A stretch of 64,000 nt of DNA from Spirochaetia bacterium UBA2205. GTDB lineage: Bacteria; Spirochaetota; UBA4802; UB4802. The notes below the pieces were generated by a model. That model saw nothing but the letters and a program-made list of their open reading frames with translations, was not told where the DNA came from and did not search any database. This document shows, piece after piece, positions 9,927-17,334 of the stretch; position 1 is the first letter of the stretch, and the number at the start of each line of letters is the position of its first letter. The stretch covers positions 1-64,000 of the forward strand of contig DCUV01000057.1 of assembly GCA_002328585.1 (NCBI GenBank), given 5' to 3'. The position numbers and the translations under genes are program-made.

Positions 9927-10931
9927 TTATGCAAAGTGGTCCCATCCCCCTGGTTTAATATTAATCAGTGAGCCATCTCTCTTTTTCATTACATAATTTT
10001 TATCATGTGTTATTATTCCTATTTTATAGATTGCTCTATTAAATGTATTATAAAAATTTTTTTCTAATTGCAACGAAGTCTTTTCATCAACAGTGCAAAC
10101 CAGCACATAATCTTCGCCGCCCGACAATGCATAGTCAATAGCGTTTAATGCATTATCATCGCAGTACTGTTGCAACTGGGGTGAAATTGGTATGGATTTT
10201 TCGTCCACTATAAATCCAACGTTACTTTCCTCCGCAATGTGCATAAGATCAGAGCTTAACCCATCACTTACATCTATACAGGAATGGACTGCACCCGTAT
10301 TGCTTAAAAACAAACCCTCTTCAACATGAGGTCGTGGTAATGTATGCGCATGGAGCAACTCTTTTTCATAGTCATGCTGTGGATTTTTATTTTGTAAAAT
10401 AAAATCCAATCCCGCCCTGCTATCGCCCAAAAAACCTGTACAATAGATAGCATCACCAGCTTTTGCGGTATTACGATACAATATGTTATTTTTTTTTGCA
10501 GCTCCTGTAACAGCAACATTAATTATTAAATCAGTTTTTGATGATGTTGTGTCACCACCCAGTATGTTGACACTATACAGTTGAGCCAATTGTTTCATCC
10601 CCCTGTATAGTTCATCCAGATACTCAAGCGGTGTTTCTATTGGGATTCCTATGCTTACAAAGGCATGCTGAGGTTTAGCTCCCATAGCTGCAATATCACT
10701 CAGGTTAACCGCCAGCGATTTATATCCCAGCTCATAACCTTGGACAGATTCTTTTATAAAGTGAATTCTTTCCACAAGCAAATCGGTGGTAAGCACTATA
10801 CATTCATTGTGGTCCACTGTAAACACGGCTGCATCGTCACCTATAGCGCGCAATACATTTCTATCATCATAAATAGTGTCGGGGGTTATGCGCTTAATAA
10901 AACCAAATTCACCGATATCATTAAGTTTCAT
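9927..10931 (-). CDS. thiL: Thiamine-monophosphate kinase
   Basis: Phosphorylates thiamine monophosphate to the cofactor thiamine diphosphate; last step of the pathway. 334 residues, usual length. AIR-synthase-like fold motifs are present: FGFIKRI, RAIGDDAAVF, the metal-binding LTTDLLVERIHF, NLSDIAAMGAKP, ILGGDTTSS and CIDVSDGLSSDL. The ATG overlaps the thiE stop (ATGA), indicating translational coupling as the last gene of the thiC-thiM-thi4-thiE-thiL operon. Confidence 0.96.
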   Translation of the reverse strand: MKLNDIGEFGFIKRITPDTIYDDRNVLRAIGDDAAVFTVDHNECIVLTTDLLVERIHFIKESVQGYELGYKSLAVNLSDIAAMGAKPQHAFVSIGIPIETPLEYLDELYRGMKQLAQLYSVNILGGDTTSSKTDLIINVAVTGAAKKNNILYRNTAKAGDAIYCTGFLGDSRAGLDFILQNKNPQHDYEKELLHAHTLPRPHVEEGLFLSNTGAVHSCIDVSDGLSSDLMHIAEESNVGFIVDEKSIPISPQLQQYCDDNALNAIDYALSGGEDYVLVCTVDEKTSLQLEKNFYNTFNRAIYKIGIITHDKNYVMKKRDGSLINIKPGGWDHFA

Positions 10932-11569
10932 GATTTGATTTCCTTAACTTTTTTTATGATTGTGGCAAGTTTGGTTGCTGCATGGCAGGGATCATCCGCA
11001 CAAACAATGGCCGAAACAACAGCTAAACAGTCAGATCCATGTAGTAAAACATCTTCAGCGTTGTGAAGATTTATACCGCCAATGGCAACAACGGGTATCG
11101 TTACAGCATCGTTCATTTCCTGCAATCCTTCCAATCCTAACGGCGCTGCGGTATCAGTTTTGGTTGGGGTGGCAAATACAGGGCTTGCACCTATATAATC
11201 AGCCCCACCGTTTTGCGCTTCAATTGCCTCATTAATTGTGGAAGCCGTTATACCAATGATCATTCGATGAGGAAGCAATTTTCGAGCATTTGCTAATGGC
11301 ATGTCATCCTGCCCTAAATGGACACCATCAGCATCTACTGCAAGCGCCACATCTATACGATCATTGATTATTAAAGGAACATTATGTCTGATAGTAATAT
11401 TTTTAACAGTTTTTGCCAGTGCAACAAAATTTTTTGTAGCAATATTTTTTTCCCGCAACTGTACGCAATCAACCCCTCCCCGTATAGCTTCTTCAACAAG
11501 CACCTCAATAGGTTTTTTTGCCAATCCACTGTCGGTAACCAAATATAATGAAGATGTAAATCGTTTCAT
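10928..11569 (-). CDS. thiE: Thiamine-phosphate synthase
   Basis: Joins HMP pyrophosphate to the thiazole phosphate to give thiamine phosphate. 213 residues, a typical TIM-barrel ThiE. Conserved blocks: LYLVTDSGL at the start, CVQLREKN (pyrophosphate/pyrimidine contact), LIINDRIDVALAVDADGVHLGQDDM, and the C-terminal phosphate-binding GGINLHNAEDVL. It starts 5 bases after the thi4 stop and overlaps thiL by 4 bases, so it is in the middle of the thiamine operon. Confidence 0.96.
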   Translation of the reverse strand: MKRFTSSLYLVTDSGLAKKPIEVLVEEAIRGGVDCVQLREKNIATKNFVALAKTVKNITIRHNVPLIINDRIDVALAVDADGVHLGQDDMPLANARKLLPHRMIIGITASTINEAIEAQNGGADYIGASPVFATPTKTDTAAPLGLEGLQEMNDAVTIPVVAIGGINLHNAEDVLLHGSDCLAVVSAIVCADDPCHAATKLATIIKKVKEIKS

Positions 11570-11574
11570 GGTAA

Positions 11575-12351
11575 TTACCTCTTTTTTCCTATAATAAGTT
11601 CTGCTACTATTTTTCCGGATAGCAACATCCCTCCAAATATAGGTCCCATTCGCGGAGCTCCAAATACTGCATTGGCTGCCATCCCTGCAACATAAAGACC
11701 ATGATACACTTCTTTTGTGTTTTCCAATGTAAGTTTTTCTGCCTTATCAGCCCACATATATTTTTCACCTTCTATAGTTCCGGATGGGGTGTTAAGCTGC
11801 CCCGGTAATTTTTTTACCAGCACCTTAACAACCTCAGTATCATGACCCGTGCTATCGATTACATAGTTACTTTTTACCGTTAACGGATCTACATGTAGTT
11901 TTGCAATATCAACAGCCGACCAATTTATTACCAAACCACATATTCTATCATTATGAATCATGACATCTTCCACACTAATGCAATTAAATATTTGCAACCC
12001 GGCTTTAATAGCTTTAGCAGTTATAGCACATACACATTCTATTGCATCAGCTGTATAATAAGTATCGTTATAGTGAGTATAGGTAACATCAAGTTCCTGT
12101 AAAAGCGGAAGTGCTTCTTCCTGTATTACTATCTCATTAAATTGCATTCCACCACCCCACATACCACCACCAATTGAAAGCTTTCTTTCAAAAAGAACTG
12201 TTTTTATGTTATTTTTTGATAGATAGTACCCCGCTATCAAACCTGAAGGGCCTCCACCTACTATGGCAACATCTGATACCAATGCACCTTTGAGCTTATT
12301 AAAATATTTTTCTATAATGGCAGTAGTTATTGTTATTTCATTTAATTCCAT
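11575..12351 (-). CDS. thi4: Thi4-type thiazole synthase, His (catalytic) class
   Basis: Makes the ADP-thiazole precursor from NAD and glycine with a sulfur donor, replacing the usual bacterial ThiG/ThiH/ThiS route. 258 residues. The FAD/NAD-binding fold shows VGGGPSGLIAGYYL (about 31-44) and E55; further family blocks are GGGMWGGGMQFN, STGHD and a C-terminal GMAANAVFGAPRMGPIFGG. At the position of the sulfur-donating Cys of yeast and plant Thi4 (C-x-D-P), this protein has His153 (LHVDPLT). That is the pattern of the methanogen-type enzymes that take sulfide, use iron and turn over many times instead of being consumed. No sequence for ThiG, S, F or H is in the window. Confidence 0.92.
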   Translation of the reverse strand: MELNEITITTAIIEKYFNKLKGALVSDVAIVGGGPSGLIAGYYLSKNNIKTVLFERKLSIGGGMWGGGMQFNEIVIQEEALPLLQELDVTYTHYNDTYYTADAIECVCAITAKAIKAGLQIFNCISVEDVMIHNDRICGLVINWSAVDIAKLHVDPLTVKSNYVIDSTGHDTEVVKVLVKKLPGQLNTPSGTIEGEKYMWADKAEKLTLENTKEVYHGLYVAGMAANAVFGAPRMGPIFGGMLLSGKIVAELIIGKKR

Positions 12352-12372
12352 ATCGTTACCCCCTGTGCATAC

Positions 12373-13173
12373 TTATATAGCAAATTTTGCATATTGCTCT
12401 AACTCTACAGGAGTGATTGAATACAGTTTGTCCAGTAAAGCAATCATAAAGCTGCCCGGCGCTATTGCTTCTTTTGCTGCCAGTTCACCGGCAATACCAA
12501 AATACGCCAGTGCCGATGCAGCAGATTTTAGATAGTCACTTTCAACTGCACAAAATGTTCCAATCAACGCTGTTGCTGTACAGCCCGTTCCTGTTACATA
12601 ACTCATCAATGAATGGCCATTGCTTACTTTTATTGTTGCATTTCCATCGGTGATAACATCAGTAGCTCCTGTTACAGCAACAACTGCGTTATAGCGTAAC
12701 GATAGTTCTAATGCAACATCAGTTGCTTCATCAACTCCATGTTGTGAATCAACACCTTTTGTTTGCGAGTGACTATCGGTCAAAGCTAAAATCTCAGAAG
12801 CATTACCACGAATAACAGAAATTTTGGCTGCTCTTAAAATCCTCAATGCAGCTGTAGTTCGGAAATTTGTAGCACCTACTCCGACAGGATCAAGAATGAT
12901 GGGAATTCCCTTTTTATTTGCTTCGCTGGCAGCAATAATCATAGAACGAATCCATTCTTCTTCAAGAGTGCCAATATTAATAACAAGAGCATTTGCAATA
13001 CCAACCATCTCGCGTACCTCATTATATGCATGTGCCATGACCGGTGAAGCACCACATGCTAAAAGTGCATTTGCAGTATAATTCATAACCACATAATTGG
13101 TAATATTATGGATGAGTGGTTTTTGTGCTCTGATTTTTTTTAAGGTTTCTCCGGCATATTCATGTAGATTCAT
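12373..13173 (-). CDS. thiM: Hydroxyethylthiazole kinase
   Basis: Salvage enzyme that phosphorylates 4-methyl-5-hydroxyethylthiazole so it can re-enter thiamine synthesis. 266 residues, normal for the ribokinase-fold ThiM family. Seen are PLIHNITNYVVMNYTANALLACGASPVM (shown in part: HNITNYVVMN, CGASPVM), VLDPVGVGAT-like IPIILDPVGVGATNFR, RGNASE, and the catalytic VTGTGCTATALIG. It lies between thiC and thi4 on the minus strand; a 160-base gap full of dispersed repeats separates it from thiC. Confidence 0.95.
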   Translation of the reverse strand: MNLHEYAGETLKKIRAQKPLIHNITNYVVMNYTANALLACGASPVMAHAYNEVREMVGIANALVINIGTLEEEWIRSMIIAASEANKKGIPIILDPVGVGATNFRTTAALRILRAAKISVIRGNASEILALTDSHSQTKGVDSQHGVDEATDVALELSLRYNAVVAVTGATDVITDGNATIKVSNGHSLMSYVTGTGCTATALIGTFCAVESDYLKSAASALAYFGIAGELAAKEAIAPGSFMIALLDKLYSITPVELEQYAKFAI

Positions 13174-13204
13174 TGTATTACTCCAAAAAAATAGTATAGT
13201 GCTG

Positions 13205-13350
13205 TTAGCAACCGAAGAATCTACCCTTTACCATAACGACAAGATTCTTCACTTCGTTTAGAATGACACAACCCCATATTGTCATTACGGACCTGATCCG
13301 TAATCTATTTTTCACCATGAGATCCTGAATCAGAGTTCAGGATGACTCAA
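13205..13350. repeat. Cluster of dispersed palindromic repeats reaching into the thiC 3' end
   Basis: Three imperfect palindromic units in a row: one around GATTCTTCACTTCGTTTAGAA/TGACA, one GTCATTACGGACCTGATCCG/TAATCTAT, and one GAGATCCTGAATCAGAGTTC/AGGATGAC. Similar units occur at 2730, 15786, 20748, 51128 and 63551. The last unit overlaps the thiC coding end, so the final thiC codons and stop lie within repeat sequence. Confidence 0.75.
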
Positions 13351-14644
13351 CATCTCCATCATTATGCAATAATTCACATTCATTGTGTATGTTAATTGCA
13401 CAGAGCTTACCGCACATTGTGCATACCTTTTCATTATAATCTTCACTGTTACTGCGCCGCTGTTTTGCCATATCCGGGTCAATTGCCCTGCTTATCATCC
13501 CTTCCCAGTTTAAGGATTTTCTGAATTGTGACATTTCAAAATCCTGCTGCAGCGCTTTGGGTATGCCCTTTGCAACATCAGCCGAATGAGCTGCAATACG
13601 TGTTCCAATAACTCCCAGCCGTACATCATCAATAGTTGGTAAGCATAGATGCTCAGCAGGGGTAACATAACATAAAAAATCAGCGCCAGCATAGGCAGCG
13701 ATAGCTCCTCCAATCGCTCCCACAATATGATCATATCCTGGGGCAATATCGGTTGTCAGTGGCCCCAGCACATAGAATGGTGCATTATCGCAGATTCTTT
13801 TTTGTAACACAATGTTTGCCGCTATCTGATCCATGGGAACATGGCCCGGTCCCTCAACTATCACCTGCACTCCTGCATCACGGGCTCTTTGTACAAGGTC
13901 ACCCAATATAATAAGTTCTTCTATCTGTGCAGCATCGGTTGCATCGGCTGTTGCACCCGGGCGAAGTCCATCACCTAAACTAAGCGTGACATCATACTTA
14001 TGAGCTATCGCACATAATTTTTCATAGTCCTCATAAAGTGGATTTTCCCTGTTATGATGCTTCATCCATGCTGAAAGCAGTGAACCCCCACGGCTCACAA
14101 TACCCATAACCCTTCTTTGCCTGGATGCCAATTCCATACTCTTTTGCGTAACACCACAATGGACAGTCATATAATCAATACCATCCTGGCATTGCTTTTC
14201 AATTGCTTCAAAAAGCTGATTGTTCGACATGTGGAGTATTGACCTATTGTTAGCTGCAAGCTCAGCAGCAACCCGGTAAATAGGTACTGCACCAACCATA
14301 ACATTTGAATGTTGCAGTATCATTGTCCGTATTGCTGCCAGATTGCCGCCTGTTGAAAGATCCATAACGCTATCAGCACCATAATACACCGCTGTTTCCA
14401 ATTTTTTGCGTTCTTCATCAATATCACTATGGTCGGTTGATGTTCCAATGTTGGCATTAACCTTGGTAAGCAACCCCTTCCCTATTGCACGTACATTGAA
14501 ATTCCGCTTTATATTTTTTGGAATAACAGCCCACCCCTTTGCCATTAATTGCAAAAGTTCTTCGGGTTTCATACCTTCAAATGCTGCTGCCTGTTTCATG
14601 GCTTCAGTTATGATACCCTGTTTTGCGTAGTCTAATTGTGTCAT
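13337..14644 (-). CDS. thiC: Phosphomethylpyrimidine synthase
   Basis: Radical-SAM enzyme that converts aminoimidazole ribotide to HMP phosphate, the pyrimidine half of thiamine. 435 residues, the short form found in many anaerobes and archaea. Typical blocks: NANIGTSTDHSDIDEE, YGADSVMDLSTGG, GIDYMTVHCGV, SRGGSLLSAWM, LSLGDGLRPGATADATD, EGPGHVPMDQIAAN, FYVLGPLTTDIAPGYDHI. The C-terminal cluster-binding cysteines read CTMCGKLC, a CX2CX3C spacing, one residue shorter than the textbook CX2CX4C. First gene of the operon, behind a TPP riboswitch. The last codons and the stop lie in a dispersed repeat. Confidence 0.96.
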   Translation of the reverse strand: MTQLDYAKQGIITEAMKQAAAFEGMKPEELLQLMAKGWAVIPKNIKRNFNVRAIGKGLLTKVNANIGTSTDHSDIDEERKKLETAVYYGADSVMDLSTGGNLAAIRTMILQHSNVMVGAVPIYRVAAELAANNRSILHMSNNQLFEAIEKQCQDGIDYMTVHCGVTQKSMELASRQRRVMGIVSRGGSLLSAWMKHHNRENPLYEDYEKLCAIAHKYDVTLSLGDGLRPGATADATDAAQIEELIILGDLVQRARDAGVQVIVEGPGHVPMDQIAANIVLQKRICDNAPFYVLGPLTTDIAPGYDHIVGAIGGAIAAYAGADFLCYVTPAEHLCLPTIDDVRLGVIGTRIAAHSADVAKGIPKALQQDFEMSQFRKSLNWEGMISRAIDPDMAKQRRSNSEDYNEKVCTMCGKLCAINIHNECELLHNDGDVESS

Positions 14645-14661
14645 AAAGTTACCCCCACAAC

Positions 14662-14694
14662 AAAAAAACCGCTCAGCGATTGAGCGGTTTTTTT
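14662..14694 (-). terminator. Riboswitch-controlled intrinsic terminator before thiC
   Basis: Stem AAAAAACCGCTCA / TGAGCGGTTTTTT with a 5-base loop and a T run in the minus-strand direction. It sits between the TPP aptamer and the thiC ribosome-binding site, which is where an expression-platform terminator belongs. Confidence 0.85.
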
Positions 14695-14727
14695 ACATTA
14701 ATACTAGTATAAAAGCATTGTACAAAC

Positions 14728-14810
14728 TGCTCCCTCCGCTGGCATTACCCAGTTCAGGTTCAACGGGTATACTCTCAGGCTTGTGCATCCGCACAAACCA
14801 CCCCTAGTTT
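14728..14810 (-). promoter_or_regulatory. TPP (THI-box) riboswitch
   Basis: Reading the minus strand, the conserved THI elements appear in order: CTAGGGG, then a hairpin (TTTGTGCGGATGCACAA), then CTGAGA, the ACCC GTTGAACCTGAA block (ACCCGTTGAACCTGA) and CTGGGTAATGCCAGCG followed by GGAGGGAG. The aptamer binds thiamine diphosphate. The terminator at 14662-14694 follows about 35 bases later, so ligand binding probably favours premature termination ahead of thiC. The downstream genes are all thiamine genes, which agrees. Confidence 0.96.
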
Positions 14811-14888
14811 AAAGAACATCATAGTATCATCATACTATATAGTAAAATACTATGACCACATAAAAAATCAAGAGAAATATTACAACAA

Positions 14889-15230
14889 TTAAATAAAATT
14901 TTTAAACTGGCGGCGCTCAGGAATGCTTTCGGGGTAACCGCCATTTTTTATAAATTGCGGATCATTATATAAGCCACAGTAACAGCTACCGTATTCCTGT
15001 ATATCTGGCGCGCAGTATTCACAGGGACATATGATATCCTTATCTTTTTCTCGTATGCCGTCAGCGTCCCTGCAAGGGCACGAATAATAGCCGTAACGAT
15101 TATAATTTGTTGTTAAGCCTTCAACCAGAATATCCAGAAATTCTTTATCAGGATGCAATACCCAGCTATGCTTGGCAGCTACCATCTGTGCAAATTGCAG
15201 GGTATTTTGTAATGTTTTTGTTTTCATCAT
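14889..15230 (-). CDS. Ferredoxin-thioredoxin reductase catalytic-type protein
   Basis: 113 residues resembling the catalytic (beta) subunit of ferredoxin:thioredoxin reductase, a 4Fe-4S enzyme that reduces disulfides with electrons from ferredoxin. The cysteine pattern is that of the family: CPCR, then CPCEYC, then CYCGLY, with the CPC and CxC motifs supplying cluster ligands and the redox disulfide. The HSWVLHPD start resembles the family N terminus. It follows the glutaredoxin gene by 6 bases on the same strand, so the two are probably an operon in which ferredoxin electrons are passed to the glutaredoxin-like partner. No variable (alpha) subunit is seen. Confidence 0.85.
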   Translation of the reverse strand: MMKTKTLQNTLQFAQMVAAKHSWVLHPDKEFLDILVEGLTTNYNRYGYYSCPCRDADGIREKDKDIICPCEYCAPDIQEYGSCYCGLYNDPQFIKNGGYPESIPERRQFKNFI

Positions 15231-15236
15231 TGTTTG

Positions 15237-15539
15237 CTACTCCATTTTTAATAATCGCCGCCATTCTTCTTCAATAAATCCTGTAAAAAATGTGCTGTCA
15301 TCAATAACTAAAAAAGGAAATGCAACATACATGTTTGATTTTTTTGCCAGATAGTCCTTTATATTGTTCTTTTCCTCTGATGACAGTAAATCAACATAAA
15401 CAAATTTGTACTTTACGGAATTGTCATCAAGAAACTTTAATGCACGTTTACAATGTCCGCAGGTTGATAATGCATACACGGTTATATCCCCTGGAGAAAG
15501 CAAACCATCTTTATAAGTAAAATTAATATTTTCAATCAT
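15237..15539 (-). CDS. Glutaredoxin-like protein
   Basis: 100 residues with a thioredoxin fold. The active site is CGHC (STCGHCKRALKFL), dithiol type, near residues 27-30; it is followed by FVYVDLLS and the cis-proline region FPFLVIDDSTFFTGF, as in the NrdH/glutaredoxin group. GGGAGG stands 8 bases before the ATG. It is the first gene of a pair with the ferredoxin-thioredoxin reductase catalytic protein 6 bases downstream, suggesting it is the acceptor for that reductase. Confidence 0.85.
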   Translation of the reverse strand: MIENINFTYKDGLLSPGDITVYALSTCGHCKRALKFLDDNSVKYKFVYVDLLSSEEKNNIKDYLAKKSNMYVAFPFLVIDDSTFFTGFIEEEWRRLLKME

Positions 15540-15724
15540 ATCAATCCTCCCATTATTGAACTATACCAGAGCTCAAATTAACATTTTCAGGTCCAATTGG
15601 TTTTCCCTGTTCATGATCGTTGTATTTCATTTTATCTGTAAAATTGAGTTCTTCAAATTTTATAATTTGCAAGGTACCAATAATTAATTCACTACGAAAT
15701 TTGAATATTCTTGTTTAAGATAAT

Positions 15725-15752
15725 TCTATATTGTAAACTTCATCTTTGTCAA
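15725..15752 (-). promoter_or_regulatory. Candidate sigma-70-type promoter for glutaredoxin/FTR
   Basis: On the minus strand, TTGACA (15752-15747), 16 bases, then TATAGA (15730-15725). The start codon is about 185 bases downstream, leaving a long leader. Confidence 0.4.
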
Positions 15753-15785
15753 TGTAAAATTCTGTGAAAAAAGAATTAAGCACTC

Positions 15786-15870
15786 CCGTCATGCAAGGCT
15801 TGACCAGGAATCTAAATATATACTATTAGATCTTGAATCGTGGTTCAGGATGACTTGCTATAATTCAATA
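15786..15870. repeat. Dispersed palindromic repeat copy
   Basis: GTCATGCAAGGCTTGACCAG/GAATCTA and GATCTTGAATCGTGGTTCAG/GATGAC units, related to those at 13205-13350 and 51128-51285. The surrounding 15540-16009 stretch has no credible gene. Confidence 0.65.
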
Positions 15871-16009
15871 TGACATGCCCATGCCAGGACTAAATTTTTG
15901 GGACGCATTGCAATGCACCCCTGCAATACAAACATCCCTAAGAGGGTTGCCTCTTTATTTTTACTCCATGTGGACAGTTGTATGGTAACCGATTATTACC
16001 ACATAAACA

Positions 16010-16035
16010 AAAAGCGATGACAGTGCATCGCTTTT
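16010..16035 (-). terminator. Intrinsic terminator behind the small membrane protein gene
   Basis: Stem AAAAGCGATG / CATCGCTTTT with a 6-base loop; T run on the plus side and A run on the minus side (T run in the minus transcript as well), 33 bases past the stop of the 61-residue gene. Confidence 0.7.
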
Positions 16036-16067
16036 TATACATTATTAAAAATACTAATGAATTTGAA

Positions 16068-16253
16068 TTAATGCCCTTCTCGCAAGCTTTCAGCGGGTGG
16101 ATAAATGCCCTTTGCTCTTCGATAAACGGCTATACCAAAACGGATACACCCACAGATTACCACCCACACTGCCATAACAGAAATGATAGTAAGAGTATGC
16201 ATTACCGCTGTATGATATTCACTAATCAGATATAGAATTAATTCATCCATCAC
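16068..16253 (-). CDS. Small single-span membrane protein, unknown
   Basis: 61 residues. A hydrophobic stretch (about residues 17-43, HTLTIISVMAVWVVICGCIRFGIAV in two parts) is followed by a positive segment YRRAKG, so the C terminus is likely cytoplasmic. A good GAGGTGAG site lies just ahead of tandem ATGs and a terminator follows 33 bases past the stop, which together support a real gene. The helix loosely recalls the first segment of DUF1622 proteins, but it is shorter and I would not assign it. It stands alone between glutaredoxin and yggS. Confidence 0.6.
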   Translation of the reverse strand: MMDELILYLISEYHTAVMHTLTIISVMAVWVVICGCIRFGIAVYRRAKGIYPPAESLREGH

Positions 16254-16484
16254 TCACCTCAAAAATGAAAGTTTTTTATGATAAGTACAATAATAACTTT
16301 TAAATTTTCATTCAATATTGTCAATACAAAATTTTATAATTGAGAAAATTTTACCGGAAAATGTTGTTCATGATGAAATTAAACCTGTGTTTCTTTTCAT
16401 TAAAGGCTTTACAATATTGTTGTAAAAAGCGTGTTATACCCTCAGTATACTATTTTGAAGACATTGTATTTTGTTAAAAAGTGT

Positions 16485-16513
16485 TTGACTTTATAAATTA
16501 CCATACAAATAAT
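16485..16513 (+). promoter_or_regulatory. Candidate sigma-70-type promoter for yggS-proC-M23
   Basis: TTGACT (16485-16490), 17 bases, AATAAT (16508-16513), about 130 bases ahead of the yggS start. The rest of 16254-16647 shows no gene. Confidence 0.4.
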
Positions 16514-16647
16514 TAATATTAATGAGTAAATAGCCGTTTTTTTATGATTGTATCATCAGGTGCAACAAAAATATCATACAAAACAAAGCAGCAATCATAG
16601 AAATAGCTATAGTTACTATTTAAAAAAGGTTTTGCCAATTTAACGCT

Positions 16648-17334
16648 ATGAGCATCGTTGACAACTATCATTACATACAGTCTGAAATAAAAAATATTGC
16701 CCTTCGTTGCAACAGGAACCCTGATGATATTACACTTATAGCAGTAAGCAAAACATTCCCCCCTGAAATTATCCAGGAGGCTATTGATAATGGTGTTACT
16801 TTATTTGGCGAAAACAGGGTGCAGGAAGCAAAAGCAAAGATTCCGCAATTAAAGGGTAATTTTACGTTTCATCTGGTTGGACATCTTCAGTCAAACAAGG
16901 CAAAAGATGCCGTAAAACTGTTTGATTGCATTCATTCCATTGACAGGCTATCAACCGCAATTGAGGTTGACAAAGAAGCAAAAAAGATTGATACAATCCA
17001 GAAAATTTTAATTGAGGTTAACACCTCGGGGGAAGAATCAAAATTTGGCGTTGTGCCGTCACAAGCCATTGAATTATGCAAATCAATTCTGGATTTACAC
17101 AATGTTCAATGTCGTGGTTTCATGACCGTAGGTCCTTTGACCGATGATCGTTTAGCAATACGGAATGCATTTGCATTATTGAAAACATTACGGGATGAAA
17201 TAAATATGAAACTGGGAACTTCATTACATGAGCTATCGATGGGGATGTCAGGAGATTACGATATAGCAATTGAAGAAGGCTCTACCATGCTTAGAATTGG
17301 AACTGCAATTTTTGGTAAAAGGATATCGCAATGA
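16648..17334 (+). CDS. yggS: PLP homeostasis protein, YggS/PROSC family
   Basis: Single-domain PLP-binding protein, alanine-racemase-like fold, that buffers pyridoxal phosphate; it has no clear enzyme activity. 228 residues. The PLP lysine is in ITLIAVSKTFPPE (Lys35); later blocks are FGENRVQEAKAK, FHLVGHLQSNKAK, LIEVNTSGEESKFG, GFMTVGPLTDD and LSMGMSGDYDIAIEEGSTMLRIGTAIFG. It overlaps proC by 4 bases, the common yggS-proC arrangement in many bacteria. Confidence 0.96.
   Translation: MSIVDNYHYIQSEIKNIALRCNRNPDDITLIAVSKTFPPEIIQEAIDNGVTLFGENRVQEAKAKIPQLKGNFTFHLVGHLQSNKAKDAVKLFDCIHSIDRLSTAIEVDKEAKKIDTIQKILIEVNTSGEESKFGVVPSQAIELCKSILDLHNVQCRGFMTVGPLTDDRLAIRNAFALLKTLRDEINMKLGTSLHELSMGMSGDYDIAIEEGSTMLRIGTAIFGKRISQ

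Noticed and set aside
10665..11066. 133-residue plus-strand ORF opposite thiL and thiE
   Set aside because: Shadow of two well-supported genes; no domain and no start signal.
13337..14644. Possibility that ThiC is a BzaF-type benzimidazole synthase
   Set aside because: TPP riboswitch control and position at the head of a complete thiamine operon favour ThiC.
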